Made by a program: the position numbers and the translations under genes. This document shows positions 1 to 6,781 of a stretch of 11,872 nt of DNA, piece by piece. Each line of letters opens with the position of its first letter. Position 1 is the first letter of the stretch. Under the pieces are notes generated by a model. That model saw nothing but the letters and a program-made list of their open reading frames with translations. It was not told the DNA's origin and did no database searches. The stretch lies in contig JAIRNQ010000128.1 in NCBI GenBank assembly GCA_031257955.1, positions 1-11,872 of the forward strand, given 5' to 3'. Source of the DNA: Deltaproteobacteria bacterium. Lineage in GTDB: Bacteria; Desulfobacterota; Desulfarculia; Adiutricales; Adiutricaceae.

Positions 1-7
1 GTCCTTA

Positions 8-31
8 CCCGCCGCGGCTAGCCGAGGCGGG
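8..31. other. GC-rich hairpin downstream of the last gene
   Basis: A strong inverted repeat lies just after the stop codon of the Ldh_2 gene: CCCGCC (8-13) pairs with GGCGGG (26-31), then one G/A mismatch, then CGGC (15-18) pairs with GCCG (21-24) around a 2-nt loop. In the direction of transcription it follows the stop codon by about 20 nt. No T-run follows it on the minus strand before the window ends, so it is not a textbook rho-independent terminator. It could be a 3'-end-stabilising hairpin or a rho-assisted stop, or part of a dispersed palindromic repeat whose other copies lie outside this window. Confidence 0.4.
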
Positions 32-51
32 AGGCGCGTAAACCCGGCGGC

Positions 52-1098
52 TTATAGCTTGGCCTTCAGTTCCTGGACCGTTTTCCAGGTAGGCAGAGGA
101 ATGGGTATGCCCTCGGCCAGGTTTTTAGCCCTCTGGCCGTCCTCGATCTCGCCGGGCATGAATATTTGGGTGAAACCCTTGGCCAGGCGCGAGCTTTTCA
201 TGCGGCTGACGGAGTCCTCGATTTCTCGGTAGTATATTTCGGGGTTGATGAAATCGTCAATATTTATGAAAATGGCGAAGTGGCCGACGTCTTGGTGCTT
301 ATCCAAGTCGCCAAACAGGGAACAGATGTGATGCCCATGGTTTGAGCCGATAAGTATGCCGCTTAAGATATCTATGGCCAGCGACAGGCCGAAGCCCTTG
401 GGCCCCGCGGCCGGGAGCATGATACCTTCCAGAGCTTCCTTGGGATTGGTCGTGGGCTCGCCGTTTTTGTTAAGGGCCACGCCTTCCGGAAGGGTCGTCC
501 CTTGGCGCTCGGCGATAAAGACTTTACCCCTGGCGAAGGCCGTGGTGGCCATGTCCAGGATGATGGGTACCCCTTTGGTCGGAAAGCCGAAAGATAGGGG
601 GTTGGTACCCACGCATAAATCCATTCCGCCCCAGGGGGCCATGAGGGGCGTGGAATTGGTGCAGGCGAAGCCGATCAGGCCGGCCTTGGCCGCTCGCTCA
701 GTGTAGAAGCAGGTTGCCCCAAAGTGGTTGGAATTGGCCACGGCAACGATGGCCACGGCGTTTTGGCGAGCCTTTTCAAGGCCCAAGTCCACGGCCTTGA
801 CCATGGCCACCTGGCCCAGACCATGGTTGGCGTTTAACAAAAGAAGGCTGCCTTTGTCTTTGACCACCTCCAATTTAGTGACCGGGTTATAGCCGCCGGC
901 TTTGATCCTCTGGACGTATATGTCTAGCCATCTAATGCCGTGAGATTCGATGCCTTTGGCGTTGGTGTCGGCCATGACTTCGGCCACGACTTCGGCGTCC
1001 TCCGGCGGAACGCCGACTTTGGCCAGGATTGAGGAAATTGTCTCTTTCAATTCAACTTTGGTCACCTTGACCATTTCTTCAACTGCCACGTTATTCAC
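52..1098 (-). CDS. Ldh_2-family NAD(P)-dependent 2-hydroxyacid dehydrogenase
   Basis: This enzyme belongs to the malate/L-lactate/sulfolactate dehydrogenase (Ldh_2) family, which interconverts 2-hydroxyacids and 2-oxoacids with NAD(P) in the cytoplasm. Family hallmarks are visible: KGIESHG with the conserved His near residue 53, NSNHFGA near 122-128, APWGG followed by GTNPLSFGFP near 154-173, AAGPKGFGLS near 230, and FMPGE near the C-terminus. The start is placed at a GTG (1098) because AGAGGG lies 6 nt upstream, giving 348 aa, a normal family length. The reading frame stays open up to a TTG at 1137, and an ATG at 1074 has only a weak GAAGAA before it. It is the last gene of the TRAP unit, 62 nt after the permease. 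Family members act on lactate, malate, sulfolactate, ureidoglycolate, diketogulonate or cyclic imino acids, and the substrate here cannot be read from sequence. Confidence 0.88.
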   Translation of the reverse strand: MNNVAVEEMVKVTKVELKETISSILAKVGVPPEDAEVVAEVMADTNAKGIESHGIRWLDIYVQRIKAGGYNPVTKLEVVKDKGSLLLLNANHGLGQVAMVKAVDLGLEKARQNAVAIVAVANSNHFGATCFYTERAAKAGLIGFACTNSTPLMAPWGGMDLCVGTNPLSFGFPTKGVPIILDMATTAFARGKVFIAERQGTTLPEGVALNKNGEPTTNPKEALEGIMLPAAGPKGFGLSLAIDILSGILIGSNHGHHICSLFGDLDKHQDVGHFAIFINIDDFINPEIYYREIEDSVSRMKSSRLAKGFTQIFMPGEIEDGQRAKNLAEGIPIPLPTWKTVQELKAKL

Positions 1099-1104
1099 CG
1101 ATGG

Positions 1105-1110
1105 CCCTCT
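1105..1110 (-). promoter_or_regulatory. Ribosome binding site selecting the GTG start
   Basis: AGAGGG on the minus strand ends 6 nt before a GTG codon at 1098, which is in frame with the dehydrogenase. No comparable site precedes the TTG at 1137 or the ATG at 1074. This is the reason for the GTG start. Confidence 0.55.
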
Positions 1111-1160
1111 CGGGGCGGATAGGCTGGGTCTGGGCAAAGCCTTCCCAGCTTTGGGGATTG

Positions 1161-3047
1161 TTAAGCGGCGGGGCGTTCAACCGAGGCCGCGGAAGTCAAA
1201 GGCTTCAAGTGTCTCTTTCGCCAGGAGAAAATCAACAGCCCGGCGATCACGCACAGCCCTAGGGCGTCGGTGAAGACCGTGGGGACGATTAGCATAAACG
1301 CCGCCGAGGCACCCAAAAGACGTTCCGCGAGGTTGGCTTGGGTAAAAAACCAGCCGGAAATGGCCCCGGCCAGCGTCCAGATGCCCAGGGCGCCGGTGAA
1401 GCAGACCCAGGCGATCCATAGTCCGGTACCTTCCAACAGTAGGGCTTGGTCATAGGCGAAGATATAGGGGACGATAAAGCCGGAAAAGGTTAAAACGAAA
1501 CCTTTCCAGCCGGTGCGACTGGGATCGGCCCCGGCAATCCCAGCCGCCGTGTAGGCCGAAAGGGCTACCGGGGGCGTAACGAAGGAGAGCAGGGCGAAAT
1601 AAAAGACGAACATATGGGCGGCCAGAAGTGGCACGCCCAATTGAATGATGATGGGGACCAAAAGCATAGCCACTATGATATAGGCGGATATGCTGGGCAT
1701 ACCCATGCCCAAGATGATGCAGACGATCATGACGGCGAGCAAACTTAGAAATATGTTGCCACCGGCTATGGCCACGAAAATGGAGCTTAGTTTTGTCCCC
1801 AAGGAAGAGGCGATCACCGCGCTTATAATGAGACCGGCCGTGGCGCAAGGAAGGGTTATGGCCGGAAGGCCCCTGACCGTGGCGACCATGGCCTGAATAA
1901 GCCTTTTGGGCGTCATCCGCGTTTCCTTACGGATGAAACTTATCGCGATCAATAGCCCGGTAGTGATAAGTCCGGCCATCATAATGGATTTGCCGGTAGC
2001 GATGTAATAAATGAGAAGAAATAAGGGGATCATCATATGAATGAAACGTTTAACCGAACCCATAATGGCCGGCAACTGATCTTTGGTCTGACCCTTAAGC
2101 CCGTACTTTTGGGCGTAGAAGTCCACTTGGCAGAAGATCCCGAAATAATAAAAGACGGAGGGGATAATGGCGGCCAAGGCGATGTTGGCGTAGGAAATCC
2201 CCGTCGTTTCGGCCATGACGAAAGCGGCGGCCCCCATGATTGGAGGCATGAGCTGTCCGCCCGTGGCCGCGGCGGCGGTAATGGCGCCGGCCATTTCCGG
2301 TTCAAAACCATTTTTCTTCATAATGGGAATGGTAAGGGATCCGACGCCCACCACGTTAGCCACGGCGCTTCCGCTGATCATGCCCATTAGGGCGCTGGAA
2401 ACTATTTCGGCCTTGCCCGTTCCGCCCCTGAAGCGGCCGGCCACCCAGATAGCCGTGTCGATAAACAGTTGCCCGCCGCCACTGACCTCAAGGAAGGTCG
2501 TAAACAAAAGGAAATAGAAAACGTAAGTAACCACGGCGCCGGTGGCCGTGCCAAACATGCCGCCGGTGGACATGATGTTGGATTCCAGGAATATGGTCAA
2601 GGAAAACCCGGAATGGGCCAAAAGCCCTGGCAATACCGGTCCGAGAAAGCCATAGGCCACAAAGCCTATGGCCAGAAAGAGGAGGATGTTGCCGGCGATG
2701 CGCCTGGTACCCTCCAGGAGCATCAGCACCAAAGAAACGCCCACCACGTAGTCAATGGGCATCATGTCCTCAACGAAGGCTATTCTAAGTTCTAACCTTG
2801 AGGCCTCATGGAAGGCGTAAAAGACGCTGAAGGCGCAAAAGGCGATAAACACCCAGTTTACGACAGTCTCGAAACGATTTTTACTTTTCCGTAGGAACAG
2901 TAGCATCATCGATAGGGCCAAAAAAGCGATTCTGTGGGCCATGACAGGGATGGCGGTAAAATACATGGCGGCGATCTGAAGGGCCAGAAGGCCGAAGGCC
3001 AGCAGGGCCACGAATATGGTTCGCCAGTTTTCTTTAAGGTAATTCAT
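1161..3047 (-). CDS. TRAP transporter fused 4TM/12TM permease (DctQM-type, TAXI-associated)
   Basis: This is the inner-membrane permease of a TRAP transporter, which imports an organic acid using an ion gradient together with a periplasmic binding protein. About 628 residues combine an N-terminal DctQ-like set of hydrophobic segments (roughly 1-150) with a large DctM-like domain. Signature stretches include GGMFGTATGAVV, GMISGSAVANVVGVGS, the very typical GGQLMPPIMGAAAF in mid-protein, and GMGMPSISAYI and FVTPPVALSAY in the second half. Such fusions normally partner TAXI-type binding proteins, and one is encoded two genes upstream. There are two candidate ATGs. The one at 3047 is preferred because GAGG (3056-3059) lies 8 nt before it but only 2 nt before the ATG at 3053. 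The upstream dehydrogenase stop codon overlaps this ribosome site, so translation is probably coupled. The substrate is unknown. Confidence 0.93.
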   Translation of the reverse strand: MNYLKENWRTIFVALLAFGLLALQIAAMYFTAIPVMAHRIAFLALSMMLLFLRKSKNRFETVVNWVFIAFCAFSVFYAFHEASRLELRIAFVEDMMPIDYVVGVSLVLMLLEGTRRIAGNILLFLAIGFVAYGFLGPVLPGLLAHSGFSLTIFLESNIMSTGGMFGTATGAVVTYVFYFLLFTTFLEVSGGGQLFIDTAIWVAGRFRGGTGKAEIVSSALMGMISGSAVANVVGVGSLTIPIMKKNGFEPEMAGAITAAAATGGQLMPPIMGAAAFVMAETTGISYANIALAAIIPSVFYYFGIFCQVDFYAQKYGLKGQTKDQLPAIMGSVKRFIHMMIPLFLLIYYIATGKSIMMAGLITTGLLIAISFIRKETRMTPKRLIQAMVATVRGLPAITLPCATAGLIISAVIASSLGTKLSSIFVAIAGGNIFLSLLAVMIVCIILGMGMPSISAYIIVAMLLVPIIIQLGVPLLAAHMFVFYFALLSFVTPPVALSAYTAAGIAGADPSRTGWKGFVLTFSGFIVPYIFAYDQALLLEGTGLWIAWVCFTGALGIWTLAGAISGWFFTQANLAERLLGASAAFMLIVPTVFTDALGLCVIAGLLIFSWRKRHLKPLTSAASVERPAA

Positions 3048-3057
3048 GGTCATGACC

Positions 3058-3966
3058 TCAAGCGGGAGTGGGCTGAATAATGCCCAATTCGTCCCAAAGC
3101 GCGTATAATTCTTTTAGTGTGGCGCATTTTGGGGGTGGATTCATTTTGGAATAGCCCAGATCGGCCGACCACCGCAGCTTGCGTTTGGTCGCCTCCATCA
3201 TGACTGGATCAAAACCGCTGTCTTCAATTAGTTCCATGCATTCTTCGGCCTCGATGGACCGGCGGGCCGCGTGGATGGTGTTACTGGTGACCAGTTGTCC
3301 CACGAGTTTGGTGAAGCCCTGGGTATCGAATGATTTTTGCAGGCCCTCCATGATTTCATCTTCTATGCCCAGCTGTCTGGCCGTCAGAAGCATTTCCAAG
3401 GTGATGGCTTCGATGCCTTTGATGAAGACGCTGCGGGTAAGTTTCATCTTAACCGCCCGGCCCGGTTCCAGGCCAACGAAGGTGAGATCCATGCCCAAGG
3501 GGCCCAATAATTCGATCATCTTTCTGGCGCCATTGCCTGAAACGATGGTTGGCGTTCGGTGTTTGTAAAGCGGTACCGCTCCCATGACCGAAGCGTCGGC
3601 GTAAAGCGCTCCCTTTTCCTCCAACAGTTGGCCCAACCGCAGTTTTATTTGTGGGCGATTGGTGGTAATGTCGGCTATCAGCTGCCCAGGCCTCAGGAAA
3701 GGTAGGGCTTGGGTCACGACGGATTCGGCGTGCTTGGCCGGGACGGCGACGAAAACGATATCGGCCCCCAGCAATTCGGGCAAATCATTTATCAATCGCA
3801 CCGAAGTTTCTGCCGCCCTATTTTTTAGGGCGTTTATTTGTGCCTCAGTACCGCTTGAGAGTAAGACGTCGTAGGCGCCGATCCCATCCAGATTGTCCTC
3901 TTTAAAGCCCCGGCAAATTTGGTATGAAGCCTCGCCGAAACCAATAAAACCGATAGATTTGTCCAT
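3058..3966 (-). CDS. NAD(P)-dependent beta-hydroxyacid dehydrogenase-like protein with DUF1932 C-terminal domain
   Basis: A 302-residue cytoplasmic oxidoreductase of the 6-phosphogluconate/3-hydroxyisobutyrate dehydrogenase superfamily. The N-terminal Rossmann fold begins at once with GFIGFGEAS (residues 6-14), followed by a hydrophobic strand ADIVFVAVPAKHAES near 68-82 and ADASVMGAVP near 123-132. The C-terminal helical part has KMKLTRSVFIKGIEA near 173-187, which resembles the DUF1932 domain and includes the lysines expected at the active site. The ATG at 3966 has GGAGAG 5 nt upstream. It sits between the genes for the binding protein and the permease of one TRAP transporter and ends 4 nt before the first permease ATG, so it is tightly tied to uptake. 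The substrate is unknown. A dehydrogenase of a branched or 3-hydroxy acid is one possibility, but the DUF1932 group is poorly characterised. Confidence 0.82.
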   Translation of the reverse strand: MDKSIGFIGFGEASYQICRGFKEDNLDGIGAYDVLLSSGTEAQINALKNRAAETSVRLINDLPELLGADIVFVAVPAKHAESVVTQALPFLRPGQLIADITTNRPQIKLRLGQLLEEKGALYADASVMGAVPLYKHRTPTIVSGNGARKMIELLGPLGMDLTFVGLEPGRAVKMKLTRSVFIKGIEAITLEMLLTARQLGIEDEIMEGLQKSFDTQGFTKLVGQLVTSNTIHAARRSIEAEECMELIEDSGFDPVMMEATKRKLRWSADLGYSKMNPPPKCATLKELYALWDELGIIQPTPA

Positions 3967-3983
3967 AAAGGCTCTCCAATGGG

Positions 3984-4000
3984 ATTGTAATTAATTGTAA
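3984..4000. repeat. Short direct repeat ATTGTAA, 10-bp period
   Basis: ATTGTAA occurs at 3984-3990 and again at 3994-4000, so the two copies start one helical turn apart. They lie in the AT-rich leader 18 nt or more before the dehydrogenase start at 3966. This spacing is seen in some protein binding sites, but such short AT-rich repeats also arise by chance. Confidence 0.25.
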
Positions 4001-4010
4001 CCTTTAAAGA

Positions 4011-4042
4011 GGAAAGGATTATTGCTTTAAATAATCCTTTCC
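4011..4042 (-). terminator. Perfect 13-bp intercistronic hairpin (attenuator, processing or partial terminator)
   Basis: GGAAAGGATTATT (4011-4023) and AATAATCCTTTCC (4030-4042) form a perfect 13-bp inverted repeat with a 6-nt loop. It lies between the TAXI binding-protein gene and the downstream dehydrogenase gene. On the transcribed minus strand it is followed by TCTTTAAAGG, which is pyrimidine-rich but not a full U-run. Read-through with partial termination, or protection of the upstream message, would give more binding protein than permease, a common need in binding-protein-dependent uptake operons. The repeat is seen directly; the role is inferred. Confidence 0.6.
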
Positions 4043-4053
4043 ATCTAAAAGGG

Positions 4054-4081
4054 CATTATTTAAAAGTAGCTATAAATAATG
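4054..4081 (-). other. Second inverted repeat just after the TAXI gene
   Basis: CATTATTTA (4054-4062) and TAAATAATG (4073-4081) are perfect 9-bp arms around a 10-nt loop, starting about 10 nt beyond the TAXI stop codon. The stem is AT-rich and weaker than the neighbouring 13-bp hairpin. On the minus strand it is followed by CCCTTTTAG. The two stem-loops in series fill most of the 124-nt gap and may act together on message stability or transcription between the binding protein and the rest of the operon. Confidence 0.45.
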
Positions 4082-4090
4082 AAAGGGATA

Positions 4091-5119
4091 TTACTTCAGA
4101 TAGCCTTTTTCTTTAAAATATTTCTCCGAGCCTGGGTGGAGGGGAATGAAGCCGTTTAATTCTGTGCCGCCGGCCAATTCCGGCTCAAAGGCGTTCATGC
4201 TGGCGTGGGCGGCCACCAGTTTGTCTTTGTTCTCGCAAACGGCTTTGGTGATGGCGTAGGCCATTTCGTCGCTCATCTGATCGGTCGCGATGATGCCGGT
4301 TGGGTAGCCGATGGAGCGAACCCGCTCGGTAATGCCAGTGAACTCGTCCACCTCAAAATAGACCTCGGGCATGTGGCCGTACTTGTCGCTTAGGTATTTG
4401 GCCTCTTTCTCACCCACCGGCAAGAACTTTAGCCCGCCCCGTAGGCACATTTCAGTGATGTCCGGCTGTTTGAAGCTCATATTGTGGATAAACATGTCAG
4501 CTTGGCCATCCTTCATCTGGGAGACGGCGGCGCTCAGATCGACGTGGGTGACTTTCCCGCCCCAAGACTTAACGTCATCGTAAGAGGAGCCGTAAGCCTC
4601 CAAAATTTGGCTGGCCATGATTTCGCCCAAGCCCCCGCGTTGAACGGTTACCAAACGAACGCTTGGTTTTTTCTCCAATAGTTCCTCTATGGAATTGACG
4701 CCCAGTTTTTCGTCGACGACGATACCGATGCGATATGGCGAAGACAGTCCGCCCAATAATGCCCTTAAGTTTTTCATGGGCTTATCCTGGTAGGTGACTA
4801 TGCCGTTATAGGCCCAGTTGGAGGCCACGCTAAAGGAAAGGCCCATTTCGGCCTTGCCCGTCCCCACCAATATGGGATTGCCGACGCCGCCCTGGTAGGG
4901 GAATACGTCAACCACCACTTTGGGCATGATTGATTTCATTACCTCGGAAACGGTCACGGCGTAGATATACCAAGAACCACCAACTGTCATGGAACAGAAA
5001 CGAACTTGGCCGGTAATGTTGGCCGGGTCAGACTCTTGGGCCACGGCTTTGCCGCCGGTGGAAGGCAATCCAAAGACAAGGGCCATGGCAATGGCTAGAA
5101 TAACGGTGATCTTTTTCAT
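4091..5119 (-). CDS. TAXI-family TRAP transporter solute-binding protein
   Basis: This is the periplasmic substrate-binding component of a TRAP transporter (TAXI subfamily). The 342-residue protein begins with a signal peptide: MKK, a hydrophobic core to about residue 18, and probable cleavage after AVAQ near 25-28. The mature N-terminus has the family pattern FCSMTVGGSWYIYA, then a PYQGGVGNP segment and a GKAEMGLSFS segment, as expected for the first lobe. The ATG at 5119 is chosen because AAGGAG (5126-5131) lies 6 nt before it. A TTG immediately upstream (5122) would leave only 3 nt. It is the first gene of its unit, after a 307-nt AT-rich gap, and the fused permease is two genes downstream. 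Known TAXI ligands are acidic molecules such as glutamate or 2-oxoglutarate, but the ligand here cannot be predicted. Confidence 0.93.
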   Translation of the reverse strand: MKKITVILAIAMALVFGLPSTGGKAVAQESDPANITGQVRFCSMTVGGSWYIYAVTVSEVMKSIMPKVVVDVFPYQGGVGNPILVGTGKAEMGLSFSVASNWAYNGIVTYQDKPMKNLRALLGGLSSPYRIGIVVDEKLGVNSIEELLEKKPSVRLVTVQRGGLGEIMASQILEAYGSSYDDVKSWGGKVTHVDLSAAVSQMKDGQADMFIHNMSFKQPDITEMCLRGGLKFLPVGEKEAKYLSDKYGHMPEVYFEVDEFTGITERVRSIGYPTGIIATDQMSDEMAYAITKAVCENKDKLVAAHASMNAFEPELAGGTELNGFIPLHPGSEKYFKEKGYLK

Positions 5120-5205
5120 CAAAAACTCCTTAAGGAATTAAGGCCCATTTTGCCTTATCGCTTCAAGCACCGCTGAAAAACGGGCCATATAATTGAGTTG
5201 TCCAT

Positions 5206-5227
5206 GGGGCAGTTTTGAACTGGTCCC
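5206..5227 (-). other. Leader hairpin upstream of the TAXI gene
   Basis: CAGTT (5210-5214) and AACTG (5218-5222) are perfect arms around a 3-nt loop. The stem can be extended by GGG (5206-5208) with CCC (5225-5227) past a small bulge. It falls within the likely 5' untranslated region of the TAXI message, about 90 nt before the start codon. No U-run follows on the minus strand, so it is not an evident terminator. A role in message stability or as a binding site is possible but unproven. Confidence 0.3.
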
Positions 5228-5270
5228 GGGTTTTAGGTTGATTCGTCAATGATTATTGGTTCATCCGGCA

Positions 5271-5294
5271 GGGACTGATCCTCACGTCAGTTCC
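5271..5294. promoter_or_regulatory. Inverted repeat, candidate operator upstream of the TAXI/TRAP unit
   Basis: GGGACTGA (5271-5278) and TCAGTTCC (5287-5294) form 8-bp arms with one mismatch, separated by 8 nt. The 16-bp centre-to-centre spacing suits a dimeric helix-turn-helix regulator. It lies about 30 nt downstream of the TATAAT box, where a bound repressor could block transcription. No regulator gene is present in the window, so its partner is unknown. Confidence 0.35.
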
Positions 5295-5309
5295 AGAGTT
5301 AAACGCCAC

Positions 5310-5352
5310 AATCATTTGAGTGATTATATTAAGAACAATAAACTTATTTTAA
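5310..5352 (-). promoter_or_regulatory. Putative sigma-70 promoter for the TAXI/TRAP unit
   Basis: On the minus strand a perfect TATAAT (5323-5328) is preceded, after an 18-nt spacer, by TTAAAA (5347-5352), a 4-of-6 match to TTGACA. The predicted start of transcription is near 5316, giving a leader of about 195 nt. A small inverted repeat, AATCA (5310-5314) with TGATT (5321-5325), overlaps the -10 box and could be an operator. The surrounding gap (5123-5429) is strikingly AT-rich against the coding DNA. I see no gene and no clear rho-independent terminator for the upstream operon in it. Confidence 0.45.
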
Positions 5353-5429
5353 TTTTTACTCTTAAACGTTTTAACTCTCATATTATTGATCGTTCTTGAC
5401 TGTTTATGATTTTAGAATTTAATTGGTGT

Positions 5430-6716
5430 TTATTGAAGTTTATGCGTCAATCTCTTGAGGCGGCGGTATCTCTCGTCCACGATGGCCTGGAGGGTCTCGG
5501 TTTGCCGTAAGTCGTAGTGGCCGAACCGTTTCATTAAACCGATATAATCGCCGACTGGCCGAGGGTCTTTTACCTCATGGGTAAAGGCGAAGTTGCCTTT
5601 GACCGCCTCCCATAAGGGAAAATAGTTGACGCTTACGGCCATCCTGGTGACCGCTACGGCCAATTCCGTGGGCATTTTCCAACCGGTTGGGCAAGGCGCC
5701 AAGACGTGTATGTAAGCGAAGCCAGTTTTAACAGCCTCTTTGGCTTTTTTGAATTTTTCCACCATGTCAGCCATATACCCCAGGGTGGCCGTGGCCGCGT
5801 AATTGACCCCGTGTTCGGCAATCAGTATGGCCACGTCTTTGGCCGCCCGGCTTTTACCGCGATCGTGGGAGCCCACCTGGGTGGTGTTGGTCCAGGCCCC
5901 AAAAGGGGTCGTGCCGATTCGCTGTATCCCGGTATTCATGTAGGCCTCGTTGTCGTAGCATACGTAGAGTATGCGCTCGCCCCTTTCGGCCGCGGCCGAG
6001 ACGGTCCCAAAGGCCAGATCGGCGGTAGCCCCGTCCCCGGTTAAGGCTAAACATATGGTCTCTCGTCCGGTTTTTTTAAAATACCGAGAAACTCCGCTGG
6101 CCGTGGAGGCCAGATTGGTCATGAGGGTCCCGTAATATTGGACTTTCACCTTATCGCTTAAGACGCAACAGCTGGGCGCACCGAAGAGGACGACGTCGTC
6201 GCCAAGGGTTTTTAAAAGAACCCTGGCCACCAGTTCCATGGCGCAACCGGCGCAGAATTGCAAACCCGGGGAACAGACGTCGGGCTGGAAGCTTTCCAAC
6301 AGGGGGCCGGCCTTCATCTCGGAAAGGACTTGGTGTGGGCAGGCCTCGGCGCAGGCCGCGGTCTCCCGACCGTGGCACATGTCACACTTTGAAGACTTAT
6401 GAAGATTTTCTATGGACATGATGCCCCCGTAAGGGCAAACCATATTGCACAAACCGCAGCCCAAGCAAGTGGCCGGATCTATGGCCACGAACCCGGCCGA
6501 GTTTTTTCTCAAGGCGCCGGTGGGACAAACGTCCAGGCAGTCGCCGTCCGAGCACTGGTTGCAAGTGGAAACGGTACTGAAGTTTTCTTCGGGGAGTTCA
6601 ACCTTTTCGATTTGCGGGAGTTTGGGGTAACTGCCCCGGTCGGCGCAGGCCTTTAAGCACTCCTGGCAGCCGACTGGGCAGCCGTTGTCGTTTTTTAAGA
6701 GGGTCGGGTAAGCCAT
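5430..6716 (-). CDS. 2-oxoacid oxidoreductase beta subunit (TPP domain) with N-terminal four-cluster ferredoxin module
   Basis: This is the thiamine-diphosphate-binding subunit of a CoA-dependent 2-oxoacid oxidoreductase. In its 428 residues, an N-terminal HycB/DmsB-like module has sixteen cysteines in four sets (13/17/20/24, 52/55/60/64, 84/87/90/94, 111/114/122/126), enough for four [4Fe-4S] clusters. The PorB-type catalytic domain follows: FCAGCA at 154-159, the TPP/Mg motif TGDGATAD at 226-233 ending at YDNEAYMNTG (254-263), and APCPTGW, which supplies a further cluster ligand. The ATG at 6716 is chosen because the protein starts sensibly there. The frame stays open upstream only from a TTG that would overlap the FAD gene. 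Its ribosome site is weak (AGAAAGAAAA). A 65-nt gap, containing the palindrome CCCCGCGGGG (6759-6768), separates it from the FAD gene. It is the last gene of the oxidoreductase operon. Plain pyruvate enzymes usually lack the four-cluster module, so this is a specialised form. Confidence 0.93.
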   Translation of the reverse strand: MAYPTLLKNDNGCPVGCQECLKACADRGSYPKLPQIEKVELPEENFSTVSTCNQCSDGDCLDVCPTGALRKNSAGFVAIDPATCLGCGLCNMVCPYGGIMSIENLHKSSKCDMCHGRETAACAEACPHQVLSEMKAGPLLESFQPDVCSPGLQFCAGCAMELVARVLLKTLGDDVVLFGAPSCCVLSDKVKVQYYGTLMTNLASTASGVSRYFKKTGRETICLALTGDGATADLAFGTVSAAAERGERILYVCYDNEAYMNTGIQRIGTTPFGAWTNTTQVGSHDRGKSRAAKDVAILIAEHGVNYAATATLGYMADMVEKFKKAKEAVKTGFAYIHVLAPCPTGWKMPTELAVAVTRMAVSVNYFPLWEAVKGNFAFTHEVKDPRPVGDYIGLMKRFGHYDLRQTETLQAIVDERYRRLKRLTHKLQ

Positions 6717-6781
6717 TTTTCTTTCTCGCTTGTCGGGGTAAGCGGCCCTATGCCTTTGCCCCGCGGGGTTTGTGGCGAAAG

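Noticed and set aside
1450..1848. Arg/His-rich minus-strand frame inside the permease gene
   Set aside because: It lies entirely within the permease, whose hydrophobic TRAP signatures are unbroken in the real frame. The composition is that of an out-of-frame reading.
2037..2390. Plus-strand open frames opposite the permease, and similar ones opposite the oxidoreductase genes
   Set aside because: They have low-complexity Gly/Ala/His composition, no ribosome sites and no domain motifs. They mirror codon bias of the minus-strand genes.
5396..5418. Plus-strand TTGACT followed by TAGAAT in the gap, resembling a promoter
   Set aside because: The spacing between the two boxes is only 11 nt, and it would drive transcription antisense into the beta-subunit gene. 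There is no plus-strand gene to serve.
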